A stretch of DNA of 64,000 bases from Proteinivorax hydrogeniformans. GTDB taxonomy: Bacteria > Bacillota > Proteinivoracia > Proteinivoracales > Proteinivoracaceae. Below, one piece after another: positions 52,799-61,193 of this stretch. Where the stretch lies: NCBI RefSeq assembly GCF_040515995.1, contig NZ_CP159485.1, positions 744,001 through 808,000 of the forward strand. Direction: 5' to 3'. Made by a program: the position numbers and the translations under genes. Numbering within the stretch: position 1 is the first letter of the stretch; every line of letters starts with the position of its first letter. The notes under the pieces are model-generated. The model was not told where the DNA came from. It saw only the letters and a list, made by a program, of their open reading frames with translations, and did not search any database.

Positions 52799-54409
52799 AT
52801 GAGCTATACTTCTCAATTGAGAGAACTAATTAAAAAAGTAGAAAAAACAAGAGAAGAACGACTAGGTCATGATTTTCCTAGAATGACTCCTGAGCAAAAA
52901 CAGGATGTGTTAAACAACCATCATCCAGATTATATCAAGGATCAATTCCGTGAAGCTAAAATTGGACCCAATAAAGGCGATAGATTCCCTCATGAACTTT
53001 GTGATGTGATTGAAGGTTATCCTGCTGTAAAATGGGATGAAGTTGATACTTCAAAAATAGATTATGATGTAGATGTTTTAGTTGTAGGAGGTGGCGGTGC
53101 TGGTGCTTCTGCTTCACTTCTTGCCCATGAAGCCGGCGCAAATGTACTACTAACCACCAAACTAAGGTTTGGAGATTCCAACACTGTTATGGCTCAAGGT
53201 GGAATACAGGCAGCGGACAAATCAAGCGATTCTCCCGCTACTCATTACCTTGATGTAATTGGTGGGGGACATTATTCAAACGTTCCTGAATTAGTAAGAG
53301 CATTGGTGACAGATGCTCCATCTGTTATTGATTGGCTAGAGGACTTAGGAGTTATGTTTGACAAAGAAGATGACGGCTCAATGAAAACACGCCATGGTGG
53401 CGGAACCTCTAAAAAGAGAATGCACTCAGCAAGAGATTACACTGGCGCTGAGATTATGCGAGTTCTTAGAGATGAAGTTCTTTGTAGGGATATCAATGTA
53501 GTTGAGTTTAGCCCTGTAGTAGAGCTTTTGATGGATAACGAAGGAAAAGCTGCCGGTGCAATTATTTATAACTTTGAGACTGAAGAGTATCAAGTTGTTA
53601 GGGCTAAAACTGTTATCATTACTACAGGTGGCTTAGGCCGTTTGCATACTCAGAAATTCCCAACATCAAATCATTATGGGGCAACTGCTGACGGATTAGT
53701 GCTGGCTTATAGAGCAGGAGCAAAGCTTGCTTTTATGGACACTGTTCAGTATCATCCAACAGGAGCTTCTTATCCTGAGCAAATCGAAGGTTTTTTAATA
53801 ACAGAAAAAGTTAGAGGTCTAGGTGCCACTCCTCTTAACATAGATGGTGAGCAGTTTGTATACCACCTAGAAACTAGAGATGTAGAAGCTTCAGCAATAA
53901 TCCGCGAATGTGCCAAAGGAAAGGGAATAACCACTCCTTCAGGTATGCAAGGTGTGTGGCTAGACTCTCCTATGATTGACAAACTACATGGAGAGGGCAC
54001 CATCGAAAGAGAGCTGCCGGCAATGGTTAGACAGTTTGCTAGATTCGGGGTGGATATAAAGAAAGATCCTATCTTAGTTTACCCAACTCTTCACTACCAA
54101 AACGGTGGCATTCTAATCAACGATAAATGCGAAAGCTCTGTAGAAAATCTGTACGTTGCTGGCGAGGCCTCCGGCGGAACACACGGCAGAAACAGATTAA
54201 TGGGTAACTCTTTATTAGATATTTTGGTGCTAGGAAGAAGAGCTGGTAAAAATGCAGCTGCTAAAGCCCAAAGTATAGACAACAAAGACGCTAAACTTAA
54301 CTTAGAACATGCTAAAAAGTTTGTGGAAGAGCTTAAAGAAGAAGGGATAAAAAGAACTAAAACCTCACCAATCTTAATCCCGGATTATACTGATGGGGAA
54401 TTAAGTTAA
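52799..54409 (+). CDS. tfrA: Fumarate reductase/TfrA-like flavoprotein, non-covalent FAD type
   Basis: Product of 536 aa. FAD loop DVLVVGGGGAGASASLLAHE near 96, HGGGTSKKRMHSARDYTGAE near 199, DTVQYHPTGA near 314, ITEKVRGLGATPLN near 335 (with the catalytic Arg) and EASGGTHGRNRLMGNSLLD near 455 are family motifs. At the place of the covalent-FAD His of membrane SDH/FRD (HTVAAQGG) it has NTVMAQGG near 126, so FAD should be bound non-covalently as in soluble fumarate reductases. No membrane-anchor gene is near. A related substrate to fumarate is possible, since the family is broad. Confidence 0.82.
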   Translation: MSYTSQLRELIKKVEKTREERLGHDFPRMTPEQKQDVLNNHHPDYIKDQFREAKIGPNKGDRFPHELCDVIEGYPAVKWDEVDTSKIDYDVDVLVVGGGGAGASASLLAHEAGANVLLTTKLRFGDSNTVMAQGGIQAADKSSDSPATHYLDVIGGGHYSNVPELVRALVTDAPSVIDWLEDLGVMFDKEDDGSMKTRHGGGTSKKRMHSARDYTGAEIMRVLRDEVLCRDINVVEFSPVVELLMDNEGKAAGAIIYNFETEEYQVVRAKTVIITTGGLGRLHTQKFPTSNHYGATADGLVLAYRAGAKLAFMDTVQYHPTGASYPEQIEGFLITEKVRGLGATPLNIDGEQFVYHLETRDVEASAIIRECAKGKGITTPSGMQGVWLDSPMIDKLHGEGTIERELPAMVRQFARFGVDIKKDPILVYPTLHYQNGGILINDKCESSVENLYVAGEASGGTHGRNRLMGNSLLDILVLGRRAGKNAAAKAQSIDNKDAKLNLEHAKKFVEELKEEGIKRTKTSPILIPDYTDGELS

Positions 54410-54419
54410 TTTTGGAGCA

Positions 54420-54447
54420 TTTAGTGAAAGATTAATCATTCACTAAA
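54420..54447 (+). promoter_or_regulatory. Intercistronic hairpin between tfrA and hdrB
   Basis: TTTAGTGAA and TTCACTAAA form a 9-bp perfect stem; no T-run follows. It may set message stability or stoichiometry between the reductase and Hdr parts. Confidence 0.4.
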
Positions 54448-54513
54448 GTTTACTAGAATTACCTTCCTGAGGTAAAAAGGGCAATAAAAATTTTCGTAAC
54501 AGGAGTTGGTATT

Positions 54514-55335
54514 ATGTTAGGTTACTATCCGGGGTGTACGGTAAGAGCTCATCAAAATGAAAACTTTGAAAAAGAAGCGCTAGCAATCTTAAAAGTTTTA
54601 GGTATTAGCGTTGAAGAACTATCAGAATGGGAGTGCTGTGGCGCAATTTACCCTCTTACCAATGACGAGTATGTTCCTTTGTTGTCCTCTGTTAGAGCCT
54701 TAAAGAGAACTGAGGAAGAAAAGAAAGAAGGGCTCTTGACATTATGCAGTGCGTGCTATCACGTTCTAAAGCGTGTAAATCATCGCATGAATAACGATAA
54801 AGAAGCAAAACGTAGAGTGGAAAACTATTTAGATGATAAATATGAAGGAACTACAAAAGTCTTACACCTAATTGAAGTGTTAAGAGACCAAGTAGGATAT
54901 AAGAAGATAAAAGAGCATGTGGCTAGTTCGCTAGAAGGGGAGAAAATAGCTACCTACTATGGATGTCTATTTTTACGCCCGGAAAAAGAAATGGAACTTT
55001 TAGATGCTGAAAATCCCGGTGTTATGGAGGAGATTGTTAAAGCCTTAGGCGCCGAACCGGTTATTTATCCTTATAGAACTGATTGCTGTGGAGCCTATCA
55101 CGCATCTGACAAAGAAGAGGTCAGTAACGGAGCAAGCCTAAAAATAGTGATGTCTGCTAAAAAAGCAGGAGCCACTCAATTAGTTACAGCGTGTCCATTA
55201 TGCAAGCATAACCTGGAGCATTGTCAAAAAGATTTACAGGATGAACAAAAGCTTCCGGTTCATTTTATAACTGCTCCCATTTACGAAGCATTAGGGGCAG
55301 AAAAAAAAGCGGACGAACAGCCTTTGGCTAATTAA
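54514..55335 (+). CDS. hdrB: HdrB-like subunit with two CCG domains
   Basis: Product of 273 aa. Two cysteine-rich CCG domains are complete: YYPGCTVR near 4, ECCGAIYPL near 44 and LCSACYHV near 74; then YYGCLFLR near 149, DCCGAYHA near 189 and ACPLCKHNLE near 226. In methanogen HdrB such motifs hold the noncubane [4Fe-4S] clusters that reduce a disulfide. Here it likely joins HdrC, HdrA and the Tfr proteins, either to reduce a thiol/disulfide or to wire the reductase. AGGAG precedes the ATG. Confidence 0.87.
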   Translation: MLGYYPGCTVRAHQNENFEKEALAILKVLGISVEELSEWECCGAIYPLTNDEYVPLLSSVRALKRTEEEKKEGLLTLCSACYHVLKRVNHRMNNDKEAKRRVENYLDDKYEGTTKVLHLIEVLRDQVGYKKIKEHVASSLEGEKIATYYGCLFLRPEKEMELLDAENPGVMEEIVKALGAEPVIYPYRTDCCGAYHASDKEEVSNGASLKIVMSAKKAGATQLVTACPLCKHNLEHCQKDLQDEQKLPVHFITAPIYEALGAEKKADEQPLAN

Positions 55336-55356
55336 CATACGAAGGGAGGCATTATC

Positions 55357-55746
55357 GTGCGATTTCCTACAAAAACAGCCAGCATAAAAGAGCAACAAGA
55401 GCTGGCCGATATAATACAAAAGAATGTGAAAGATTGTTATCAATGTCTAAAGTGTAGCGCTGGCTGCCCTTTAACAGAGCACATGGACTACTATCCTCAT
55501 CAAGTAATGTTACTTGCTAAAATGGATCTATATGAAAAAATTTTTAATAGTAAAACACTATGGGTTTGTGCATCTTGTCTAGCTTGTTCAAGTCGATGTC
55601 CTAGAGATCTTGAGCCTGCCAAAGTTATGGAAGGCTTGAGGACTATGATTATAAGAAAAAGAGGAGAAGGTAACGTTGAAGTAGTTAACCCCAAAGGGGT
55701 ACCGAGGCAAGCCTTGATATCTTCTATGAGGAAGTTACGGCGGTAA
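55357..55746 (+). CDS. hdrC: HdrC-like iron-sulfur subunit
   Basis: Product of 129 aa from a GTG with GGGAGG upstream. Two [4Fe-4S] motifs, DCYQCLKCSAGCPLTEHMDY near 28 and CASCLACSSRCPRDLEP near 70, are the HdrC pattern. It would bridge HdrA and HdrB. A short basic tail ends the chain. Confidence 0.88.
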   Translation: MRFPTKTASIKEQQELADIIQKNVKDCYQCLKCSAGCPLTEHMDYYPHQVMLLAKMDLYEKIFNSKTLWVCASCLACSSRCPRDLEPAKVMEGLRTMIIRKRGEGNVEVVNPKGVPRQALISSMRKLRR

Positions 55747-55776
55747 TACAACCTGTTCAGTAGAGGAGGCAACGAA

Positions 55777-57753
55777 ATGAGAGTAGGAGTATTCATATGT
55801 TGGTGTGGTAGTAACATTAAGAATATGGTGGATGTAGAAAAGGTAGCGAAAGAAGCTGAAAAAATGCCTAGGGTTGTATATTCCCAGGATGTCCAATATC
55901 TTTGCTCAGAAGTTGGTCAAGCGGATATAAGCAAAGCAATTGACGAACACAAGCTAGATAGAATCGTTATTGGAGCATGTTCACCAAGAATGCATGAATC
56001 AACTTTCCAACAATTACTAGAGTCAAAAGGTTTAAACCCATATTATGTTGAGATTGCAAATATTAGAGAACAATGTTCTTGGGTGCACACCGATAAAGAT
56101 AAAGCTACAGTAAAAGCTACTGAGCTTGTTAAAAAGGCAGTAGCTAAATCGTACCATGCTATTCCATTAACATCCGATTTATTAAAAGTTAATAAAAAAG
56201 CCCTAGTTATAGGAGGGGGTATCGCCGGGATTCAAGCAGCCCTGGATATAGCAGATGCTGGATACCCTGTAGATTTGGTGGAGCAAAAGCCCTCAATCGG
56301 TGGAAGAATGGCGCAGTTTGACAAAACATTCCCAACTTTAGATTGTTCTGCATGTATATTAACACCAAAAATGGTTGAAGCAGCTACACATGAAAATATT
56401 ACGTTATATACCTATTCAGAGGTAGAGAATGTGGCTGGTTATGTTGGAAACTTTAAAGTGAAAATTAAGCAAAAAGCAAAAAGTGTTAAACAAGATATAT
56501 GCAATGGTTGTGGAGACTGCATGGAAAAATGCCCTAAAAAGGTAGCTAATGAGTTTGATGAAGGAAACAGCAAAAGAAAAGCTATTTACACATTGTTCCC
56601 ACAAGCTGTTCCTAATAAACCTGTAATTGACAGAGATAATTGTATATACTATAAAACAGGCAAATGCGGGCTATGTGAAAAAATTTGTCCCACAAAAGCT
56701 ATAGACTATAATCAAGAAGATGAAATAGTAGAAAACGAATATGGGGCAATTATAGCGGCTACCGGTTTTGATATTAAGGATCCTCAGGACTTATCTGAAT
56801 ATTACTATGGAAATCACCCTGACGTAATCACCAGTTTGGAGTTAGAAAGACAATTAAATGCTTCAGGTCCAACATCTGGTAAAGTAATACGTCCTTCAAA
56901 CGGTAAAACTCCTGAAAAAATCGTCTTTGTACAATGTGTTGGATCTAGAGATAGAAATAAAGGTAATGCGTACTGCTCTAAAGTATGCTGTCTGTACACT
57001 GCTAAGCATACACTGCTTCTTAATGAAAAGTTTCCAGAAACAGAAAGTTATGTGTTCAATATTGATGTAAGAACAGGCGGTAAAGGATATGAAGAGTTTT
57101 ATGAAAGAGCTCGCCACAAAGGTGCTAAGTATCTAAGGGGGCAAGTGTCAAAAGTTGAGCCGCTAGGAGATGCTGATAACAAGCTGCTAGTTAGAGGTTA
57201 TGATAGTTCTATAGGTGAACAAGTAGAAATAGAAGCTGACCTTGTTGTACTAGCCACTAGCATCGAGCCAAAGGTTGGGTCGTCAAAAATAGCTGGCCTA
57301 TTAGGTCTATCATCAGACTCTGATGGATTCTTCTCTGAAGCGCACCCTAAATTGAAGCCAGTTGAAACTCAGGCACAAGGCATTTATCTAGCTGGTGTTT
57401 GTCAAGGACCAAAGGATATTCCAGAAGCTGTTTCTCAAGCAAGTGGAGCGTCGGCAAAAGCAATTATACTGTTTAATAAAGGGGAAGTAAAAAGCGTTCC
57501 AACAACAGCTATGGTAAATGAAGAAATTTGTAGTGGCTGTATGCAATGTAAGCCTGTTTGTCCATATGAGGCGATAAGTAGAGAGTACGTTACTGAACGT
57601 GTAGCAGGAAAAGAAGTGAAGCGACCAGTGGCATCTATTAACAGAGCGCTATGTCAAGGTTGTGGTGCCTGTGCCGGTCTATGTAGAAGTGGTGCAATGG
57701 ATATAGGCGGGTTTACTAGCAAACAAATAATGGCGGAGGTGGATACGCTATGA
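55777..57753 (+). CDS. hdrA: HdrA-like flavin and iron-sulfur subunit
   Basis: Product of 658 aa, AGGAGG upstream. The N-terminus (VGVFICWCGSNIKNMVDVEK) is typical of HdrA. FAD loop LVIGGGIAGIQAALDIADAG near 147, then LDCSACILTPKMVE near 189, and four [4Fe-4S] motifs: CNGCGDCMEKCPKKV near 242, CGLCEKICPTKAI near 301, CSGCMQCKPVCPYEAI near 586 and CQGCGACAGLCRSG near 627. HdrA-FAD is the bifurcating site in known Hdr complexes and sends low-potential electrons to ferredoxin. It overlaps the next gene by 4 bp (ATGA). Confidence 0.9.
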   Translation: MRVGVFICWCGSNIKNMVDVEKVAKEAEKMPRVVYSQDVQYLCSEVGQADISKAIDEHKLDRIVIGACSPRMHESTFQQLLESKGLNPYYVEIANIREQCSWVHTDKDKATVKATELVKKAVAKSYHAIPLTSDLLKVNKKALVIGGGIAGIQAALDIADAGYPVDLVEQKPSIGGRMAQFDKTFPTLDCSACILTPKMVEAATHENITLYTYSEVENVAGYVGNFKVKIKQKAKSVKQDICNGCGDCMEKCPKKVANEFDEGNSKRKAIYTLFPQAVPNKPVIDRDNCIYYKTGKCGLCEKICPTKAIDYNQEDEIVENEYGAIIAATGFDIKDPQDLSEYYYGNHPDVITSLELERQLNASGPTSGKVIRPSNGKTPEKIVFVQCVGSRDRNKGNAYCSKVCCLYTAKHTLLLNEKFPETESYVFNIDVRTGGKGYEEFYERARHKGAKYLRGQVSKVEPLGDADNKLLVRGYDSSIGEQVEIEADLVVLATSIEPKVGSSKIAGLLGLSSDSDGFFSEAHPKLKPVETQAQGIYLAGVCQGPKDIPEAVSQASGASAKAIILFNKGEVKSVPTTAMVNEEICSGCMQCKPVCPYEAISREYVTERVAGKEVKRPVASINRALCQGCGACAGLCRSGAMDIGGFTSKQIMAEVDTL

Positions 57754-58184
57754 TAGAACAAAACTTCGAACCTAAAATTGTGGCATTTTGTTGTAACTGG
57801 TGCAGCTATGCAGGGGCTGACCTTGCAGGCACCGGCAGACTTAAATATCCAGAAAACGTACGCATTATACGTGTGCCATGCTCCAGCCGTGTAGAAGTTC
57901 AAATGATAATGAGGGCCTTTCAAAATGGTGCAGACGGCGTTATGGTGGCTGGTTGTCATCCTGGTGATTGTCATTATGATACGGGAAACTACCATACAAG
58001 ACGCCGGATGATGCTACTACAAAGCTTAACTAGTTTTTTAGGGATGGATCCAGATAGATTTATAGTCAAATGGATTTCTGGTAATGAAGCAGCAAAGTTT
58101 AAAAGCACAGTTGAAGAATTTAATGAAACTCTAAAAAAACTTGGGCCTGCTGACAAAGTGAGGGATCAAAGATGCGGAATATAA
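57750..58184 (+). CDS. mvhD: MvhD/FlxD-like [2Fe-2S] subunit
   Basis: Product of 144 aa. AFCCNWCSYAGADLAGTGRL near 11, VPCSSRVEVQMIMRAFQNGA near 42 and GCHPGDCHYDTGNYHTRRRM near 69 are the hydrogenase delta-subunit signatures with [2Fe-2S] cysteines. It hands electrons from the NADH-side module to HdrA. It overlaps hdrA by 4 bp and flxB by 13 bp, showing tight coupling. Confidence 0.9.
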   Translation: MIEQNFEPKIVAFCCNWCSYAGADLAGTGRLKYPENVRIIRVPCSSRVEVQMIMRAFQNGADGVMVAGCHPGDCHYDTGNYHTRRRMMLLQSLTSFLGMDPDRFIVKWISGNEAAKFKSTVEEFNETLKKLGPADKVRDQRCGI

Positions 58185-59164
58185 CAAATGAGTTAAGAGA
58201 AATAGCTGAAGATCTTCTTGAGTCTAAAAAAGTAGATGTAGTGTTAGGGTATGCAAAGGGTGAGCAACCTTATCAATCGGTCCCCTTTGCTGCCAAGAAA
58301 AAAGAAGATGTAGAGAACCTTATTTTTGATATTTTTAGTTATAGCTCGTTATCTAAATATCTGCTTGACGATATGTATCGTGGAAAAAAAGTTGCCTTGG
58401 TATTAAAAGGATGCGATTACCGTGGGCTAAAAATTATGCTAGACGAAAGCAGGGTAGATAGGGATGACCTATATTTAATCGGCGTTGAATGTCGCGGAGT
58501 ACTAGAAAAAAGCAAGCTTAAAAAGAAAATAGATGCAACCCTATTCGAAACCACCTTAGATCTAAAAGAAGATAAGTTAGCAATTTCAAGCTCAAAAGAA
58601 AATGTAGAAGTACCTTATGAAGATGTGTTATCGCCTTATTGTTTAGCTTGTGAATTTAGCACACCGCACAAAGAAGAGGTAGATATCATATTAGGCGAGC
58701 CCGGCAAAATGACTAATAAGGAATTGACTACTGATGAATGTTTTGCGGAAATAGGGCAAATCGAAAAAATGGATGAAAAGCAGAGGTTTGAGTACTGGAA
58801 AAAGCAATTAAACAGATGTAAGCGTTGCTATAGCTGCCGTAATGCTTGTCCGGTCTGCACCTGCAGGGTATGTCTGTTTGATAGAGAAAACCCTAGCTAT
58901 TTAGATAGCGATACAAGCCAGTTAGCTCAGCATCAGTTTTACCATGTTATTAGAGCATTTCATATCTCAGATAGGTGTGTAGGATGTGGTCAGTGTTCTA
59001 GGGTGTGTCCAGAAAATATTCCTCTTCATCTTCTAAACCAAAAGCTTATAAAAGAGCTTAATAAGTTTTATGGTAGTTACTTGCCAGGTGTTGATGAGCA
59101 GCCTGCACCTTTATCGTTTGCAAAGGCAGATGACCCAGACCCCTTCGAAAAGGAGGAGAAATAA
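58172..59164 (+). CDS. flxB: FlxB-like iron-sulfur protein (FrhB/4Fe-4S domains)
   Basis: Product of 330 aa. The N-terminal part has an FrhB/FdhB-like fold (VALVLKGCDYRGLKIMLDES near 75, SPYCLACEFSTPH near 156) and the C-terminal part two [4Fe-4S] clusters: CKRCYSCRNACPVCTCRVC near 216 and CVGCGQCSRVCPENI near 269. With the next two genes it matches the FlxABC set next to hdrABC in sulfate reducers. GAGGG precedes the ATG. Confidence 0.8.
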   Translation: MRNITNELREIAEDLLESKKVDVVLGYAKGEQPYQSVPFAAKKKEDVENLIFDIFSYSSLSKYLLDDMYRGKKVALVLKGCDYRGLKIMLDESRVDRDDLYLIGVECRGVLEKSKLKKKIDATLFETTLDLKEDKLAISSSKENVEVPYEDVLSPYCLACEFSTPHKEEVDIILGEPGKMTNKELTTDECFAEIGQIEKMDEKQRFEYWKKQLNRCKRCYSCRNACPVCTCRVCLFDRENPSYLDSDTSQLAQHQFYHVIRAFHISDRCVGCGQCSRVCPENIPLHLLNQKLIKELNKFYGSYLPGVDEQPAPLSFAKADDPDPFEKEEK

Positions 59165-60231
59165 TGAATACAGTGGTTAAATGTCAGAGTGTTCCTAAGC
59201 TTTTGGAAGTTTTAAAAGAGTTAACTGATGATTATCAAATATATTGTCCAGTCAAACAAGATGACACCGAAACTTTTCTGCCTTTAGAGCAGATAGAACA
59301 AGATGAACTACTAACTGTAGGGGAGATTTTATCTAAGAATGAGCCACCATTATATTCTATAAAGTCATTTCTATTCCCTAACTCAGAAGTTTATCTTAAG
59401 TTTAGAAGAAATCACGACAAAGTAGATTTTACAGTTCACTCACAACAACCAGAACCTACAATAGTGATAGGTGGTAAGCCGTGTGATGTAGAAAGCCTTG
59501 ACATGATTGATAAGGTGTTCTTACAAGAGCCAGTCGATACTTTTTATAAGCAAAAAAGGGAACAAACAATTTTTATAACATCAATTTGTACTAGCAAAGG
59601 TCCTAACTGCATGTGCGAAGAGTTTGGTGTTGACAAATCTGAGCCTAAGCTTTCTGACATTCTTTTAATTGAAAGTGAAAAAACTGAAGAGAAATCAGAC
59701 GGAATTTATTTAAAGGGTGTTAGTGAAAAGGGAACAAAGTTAATTGAAAGGTTAGCTGAGCTTGACGGCCTTCAAAAAGTAGATAACTCTCCAAACCTTA
59801 TTGAAGATAAAGAAGAAATTGAGAAGCTTTGTCCTGAAGCAATAAAAGATAAAATGGAAGAGCTGTACGACTCCGATATTTGGGAAGACCTAGCAATGCG
59901 TTGCTTAGGTTGTGGAATTTGCACCTATTATTGTCCAACATGTCATTGCTATGACATCAACGATTATTCTCGCAAAGGTGAAGGCGTAAGGTATAGATCT
60001 TGGGATTCATGCATGTTTTCTGATTTCACCAATATGGCGGGCGGACATAACCCTAGACCTACCAAAGCAGACCGTATAAAAAACAGATTTTTTCATAAGC
60101 TAAATTATTTTGTCAAGCAGCAGGGACCGTTAGCGTGTGTAGGGTGTGGACGTTGCGCAAAAAATTGTCCTGTAGGCATTTCGTTAAACACAGTGTTACA
60201 AAAGATTGGAGGGCAAAACAATGGAAAATAA
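59164..60231 (+). CDS. flxC: FlxC/AsrA-like 4Fe-4S protein
   Basis: Product of 355 aa; its ATG overlaps the flxB stop by one base. The fold of anaerobic sulfite reductase subunit A is seen, with IVIGGKPCDVESLDMIDKVF near 100, CTSKGPNCMCEEF near 144 and two [4Fe-4S] motifs, CLGCGICTYYCPTCHC near 246 and CVGCGRCAKNCPVG near 325. It carries electrons between FlxA and FlxB. AsrA in a sulfite reductase is the alternative, but no AsrC gene is present. Confidence 0.82.
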   Translation: MNTVVKCQSVPKLLEVLKELTDDYQIYCPVKQDDTETFLPLEQIEQDELLTVGEILSKNEPPLYSIKSFLFPNSEVYLKFRRNHDKVDFTVHSQQPEPTIVIGGKPCDVESLDMIDKVFLQEPVDTFYKQKREQTIFITSICTSKGPNCMCEEFGVDKSEPKLSDILLIESEKTEEKSDGIYLKGVSEKGTKLIERLAELDGLQKVDNSPNLIEDKEEIEKLCPEAIKDKMEELYDSDIWEDLAMRCLGCGICTYYCPTCHCYDINDYSRKGEGVRYRSWDSCMFSDFTNMAGGHNPRPTKADRIKNRFFHKLNYFVKQQGPLACVGCGRCAKNCPVGISLNTVLQKIGGQNNGK

Positions 60232-61033
60232 TCCACTAGTACCAGTAAATGGTGAAGTGATAGAGATAATCGAAGAAAGTAAAGACGTAAAAACCTTTCG
60301 AGTAAAACCAGAAAAAGACATAAATCACCTTCCTGGCCAATGTGCCATGCTCTCACTTTTTGGGGTGGGAGAGGCTATTTTTTCCATAAGCTCTCCGCCA
60401 AAAAGGGACTATTTAGATTTTAGTATAAAAAAGACTGGTAAAGTTACGGATATACTACACCAGATTGAAGAAGGACAACAATTAGGAATAAGAGGGCCTT
60501 ATGGAAATCATTTTCCATTCGAAGAAATAAAGGGAAAAGACCTACTATTTATAGGTGGTGGCATCGGTCTTGCCCCATTAAGGTCGCTTATAAAATACGC
60601 TTTAGATAACCGTGACGACTATGGAAATTTACAGTTGATTTATGGTTCAAGAACACCGGAGGATCTGATATTTGAAAGAGACATCTATAAAAACTGGCCA
60701 AGCGATACTTTTAAGGTTAATCTAGCCGTTGATGTTGAGAGTCCAGGGTGGGATGGCTTTGTAGGGTTTGTTCCACAATATTTAGAAGAGCTAGCCCCAG
60801 ACCCTAAAAACACAGTAGCAATAACGTGTGGACCTCCAATAATGATAAAATTTGTGCTTCAGACTCTTGAAAAGCTAGGATTTAGTGAGGAGCAGGTTAT
60901 TACTACGTTAGAGTACAAGATGAAGTGTGGAGTTGGAAAGTGTGGTCGTTGCAACATCGATGATCAATACGTATGTAAGGACGGCCCAGTTTTTTACTTG
61001 AAAGAGTTAAAGCAGTTAAAGGGAGAGTTTTAA
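60221..61033 (+). CDS. flxA: FlxA/AsrB-like NAD(P)H oxidoreductase
   Basis: Product of 270 aa from the ATG at 60221, with GGAGGG 7 nt upstream; an in-frame TTG at 60206 overlaps that site. The ferredoxin-NADP reductase fold has FAD-binding AIFSISSPPKRDYLDFSIKK near 46, NAD-binding LLFIGGGIGLAPLRSLIKYA near 108, and the C-terminal [2Fe-2S] ligands MKCGVGKCGRC near 233 plus QYVCKDGPVF. It should take electrons from NADH (or NADPH) into the complex. It overlaps flxC by 11 bp. Confidence 0.85.
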   Translation: MENNPLVPVNGEVIEIIEESKDVKTFRVKPEKDINHLPGQCAMLSLFGVGEAIFSISSPPKRDYLDFSIKKTGKVTDILHQIEEGQQLGIRGPYGNHFPFEEIKGKDLLFIGGGIGLAPLRSLIKYALDNRDDYGNLQLIYGSRTPEDLIFERDIYKNWPSDTFKVNLAVDVESPGWDGFVGFVPQYLEELAPDPKNTVAITCGPPIMIKFVLQTLEKLGFSEEQVITTLEYKMKCGVGKCGRCNIDDQYVCKDGPVFYLKELKQLKGEF

Positions 61034-61034
61034 A

Positions 61035-61067
61035 ATTAATAAGGATAGTATAACTATCCTTATTAAT
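61035..61067. terminator. Perfect 15-bp stem-loop between flxA and dcuC
   Basis: ATTAATAAGGATAGT and ACTATCCTTATTAAT form a perfect stem with a 3-nt loop. Only AT-rich sequence, not a T-run, follows. It may terminate weakly or protect the 3' end. Confidence 0.55.
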
Positions 61068-61109
61068 TATTATTAAACTAACTACTTGAATATTAAGGGG
61101 GGATGCATA

Positions 61110-61144
61110 GGTTATCTCGGTTATAAGGAATCCGGGGAGATAAG
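61110..61144 (+). promoter_or_regulatory. Hairpin in the dcuC leader
   Basis: GTTATCTC and GAGATAAG form an 8-bp stem around a loop with TCGGTTATAAGGAATCCGG, 50 nt before the dcuC start. Its role is unknown; no known riboswitch was recognised. Confidence 0.3.
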
Positions 61145-61193
61145 ACTAGATTAAACGCAATATTAATCCCAACACATTCAGGAGGTTTTTTTC

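Noticed and set aside
59164-61033. Anaerobic sulfite reductase (AsrAB)
   Set aside because: AsrA- and AsrB-like proteins are present but no siroheme AsrC gene; the HdrABC-MvhD context fits Flx better.
61068-61193. Fluoride or Na+ riboswitch before dcuC
   Set aside because: The sequence has hairpins but does not match a consensus I can recall, and dcuC is not a usual target.
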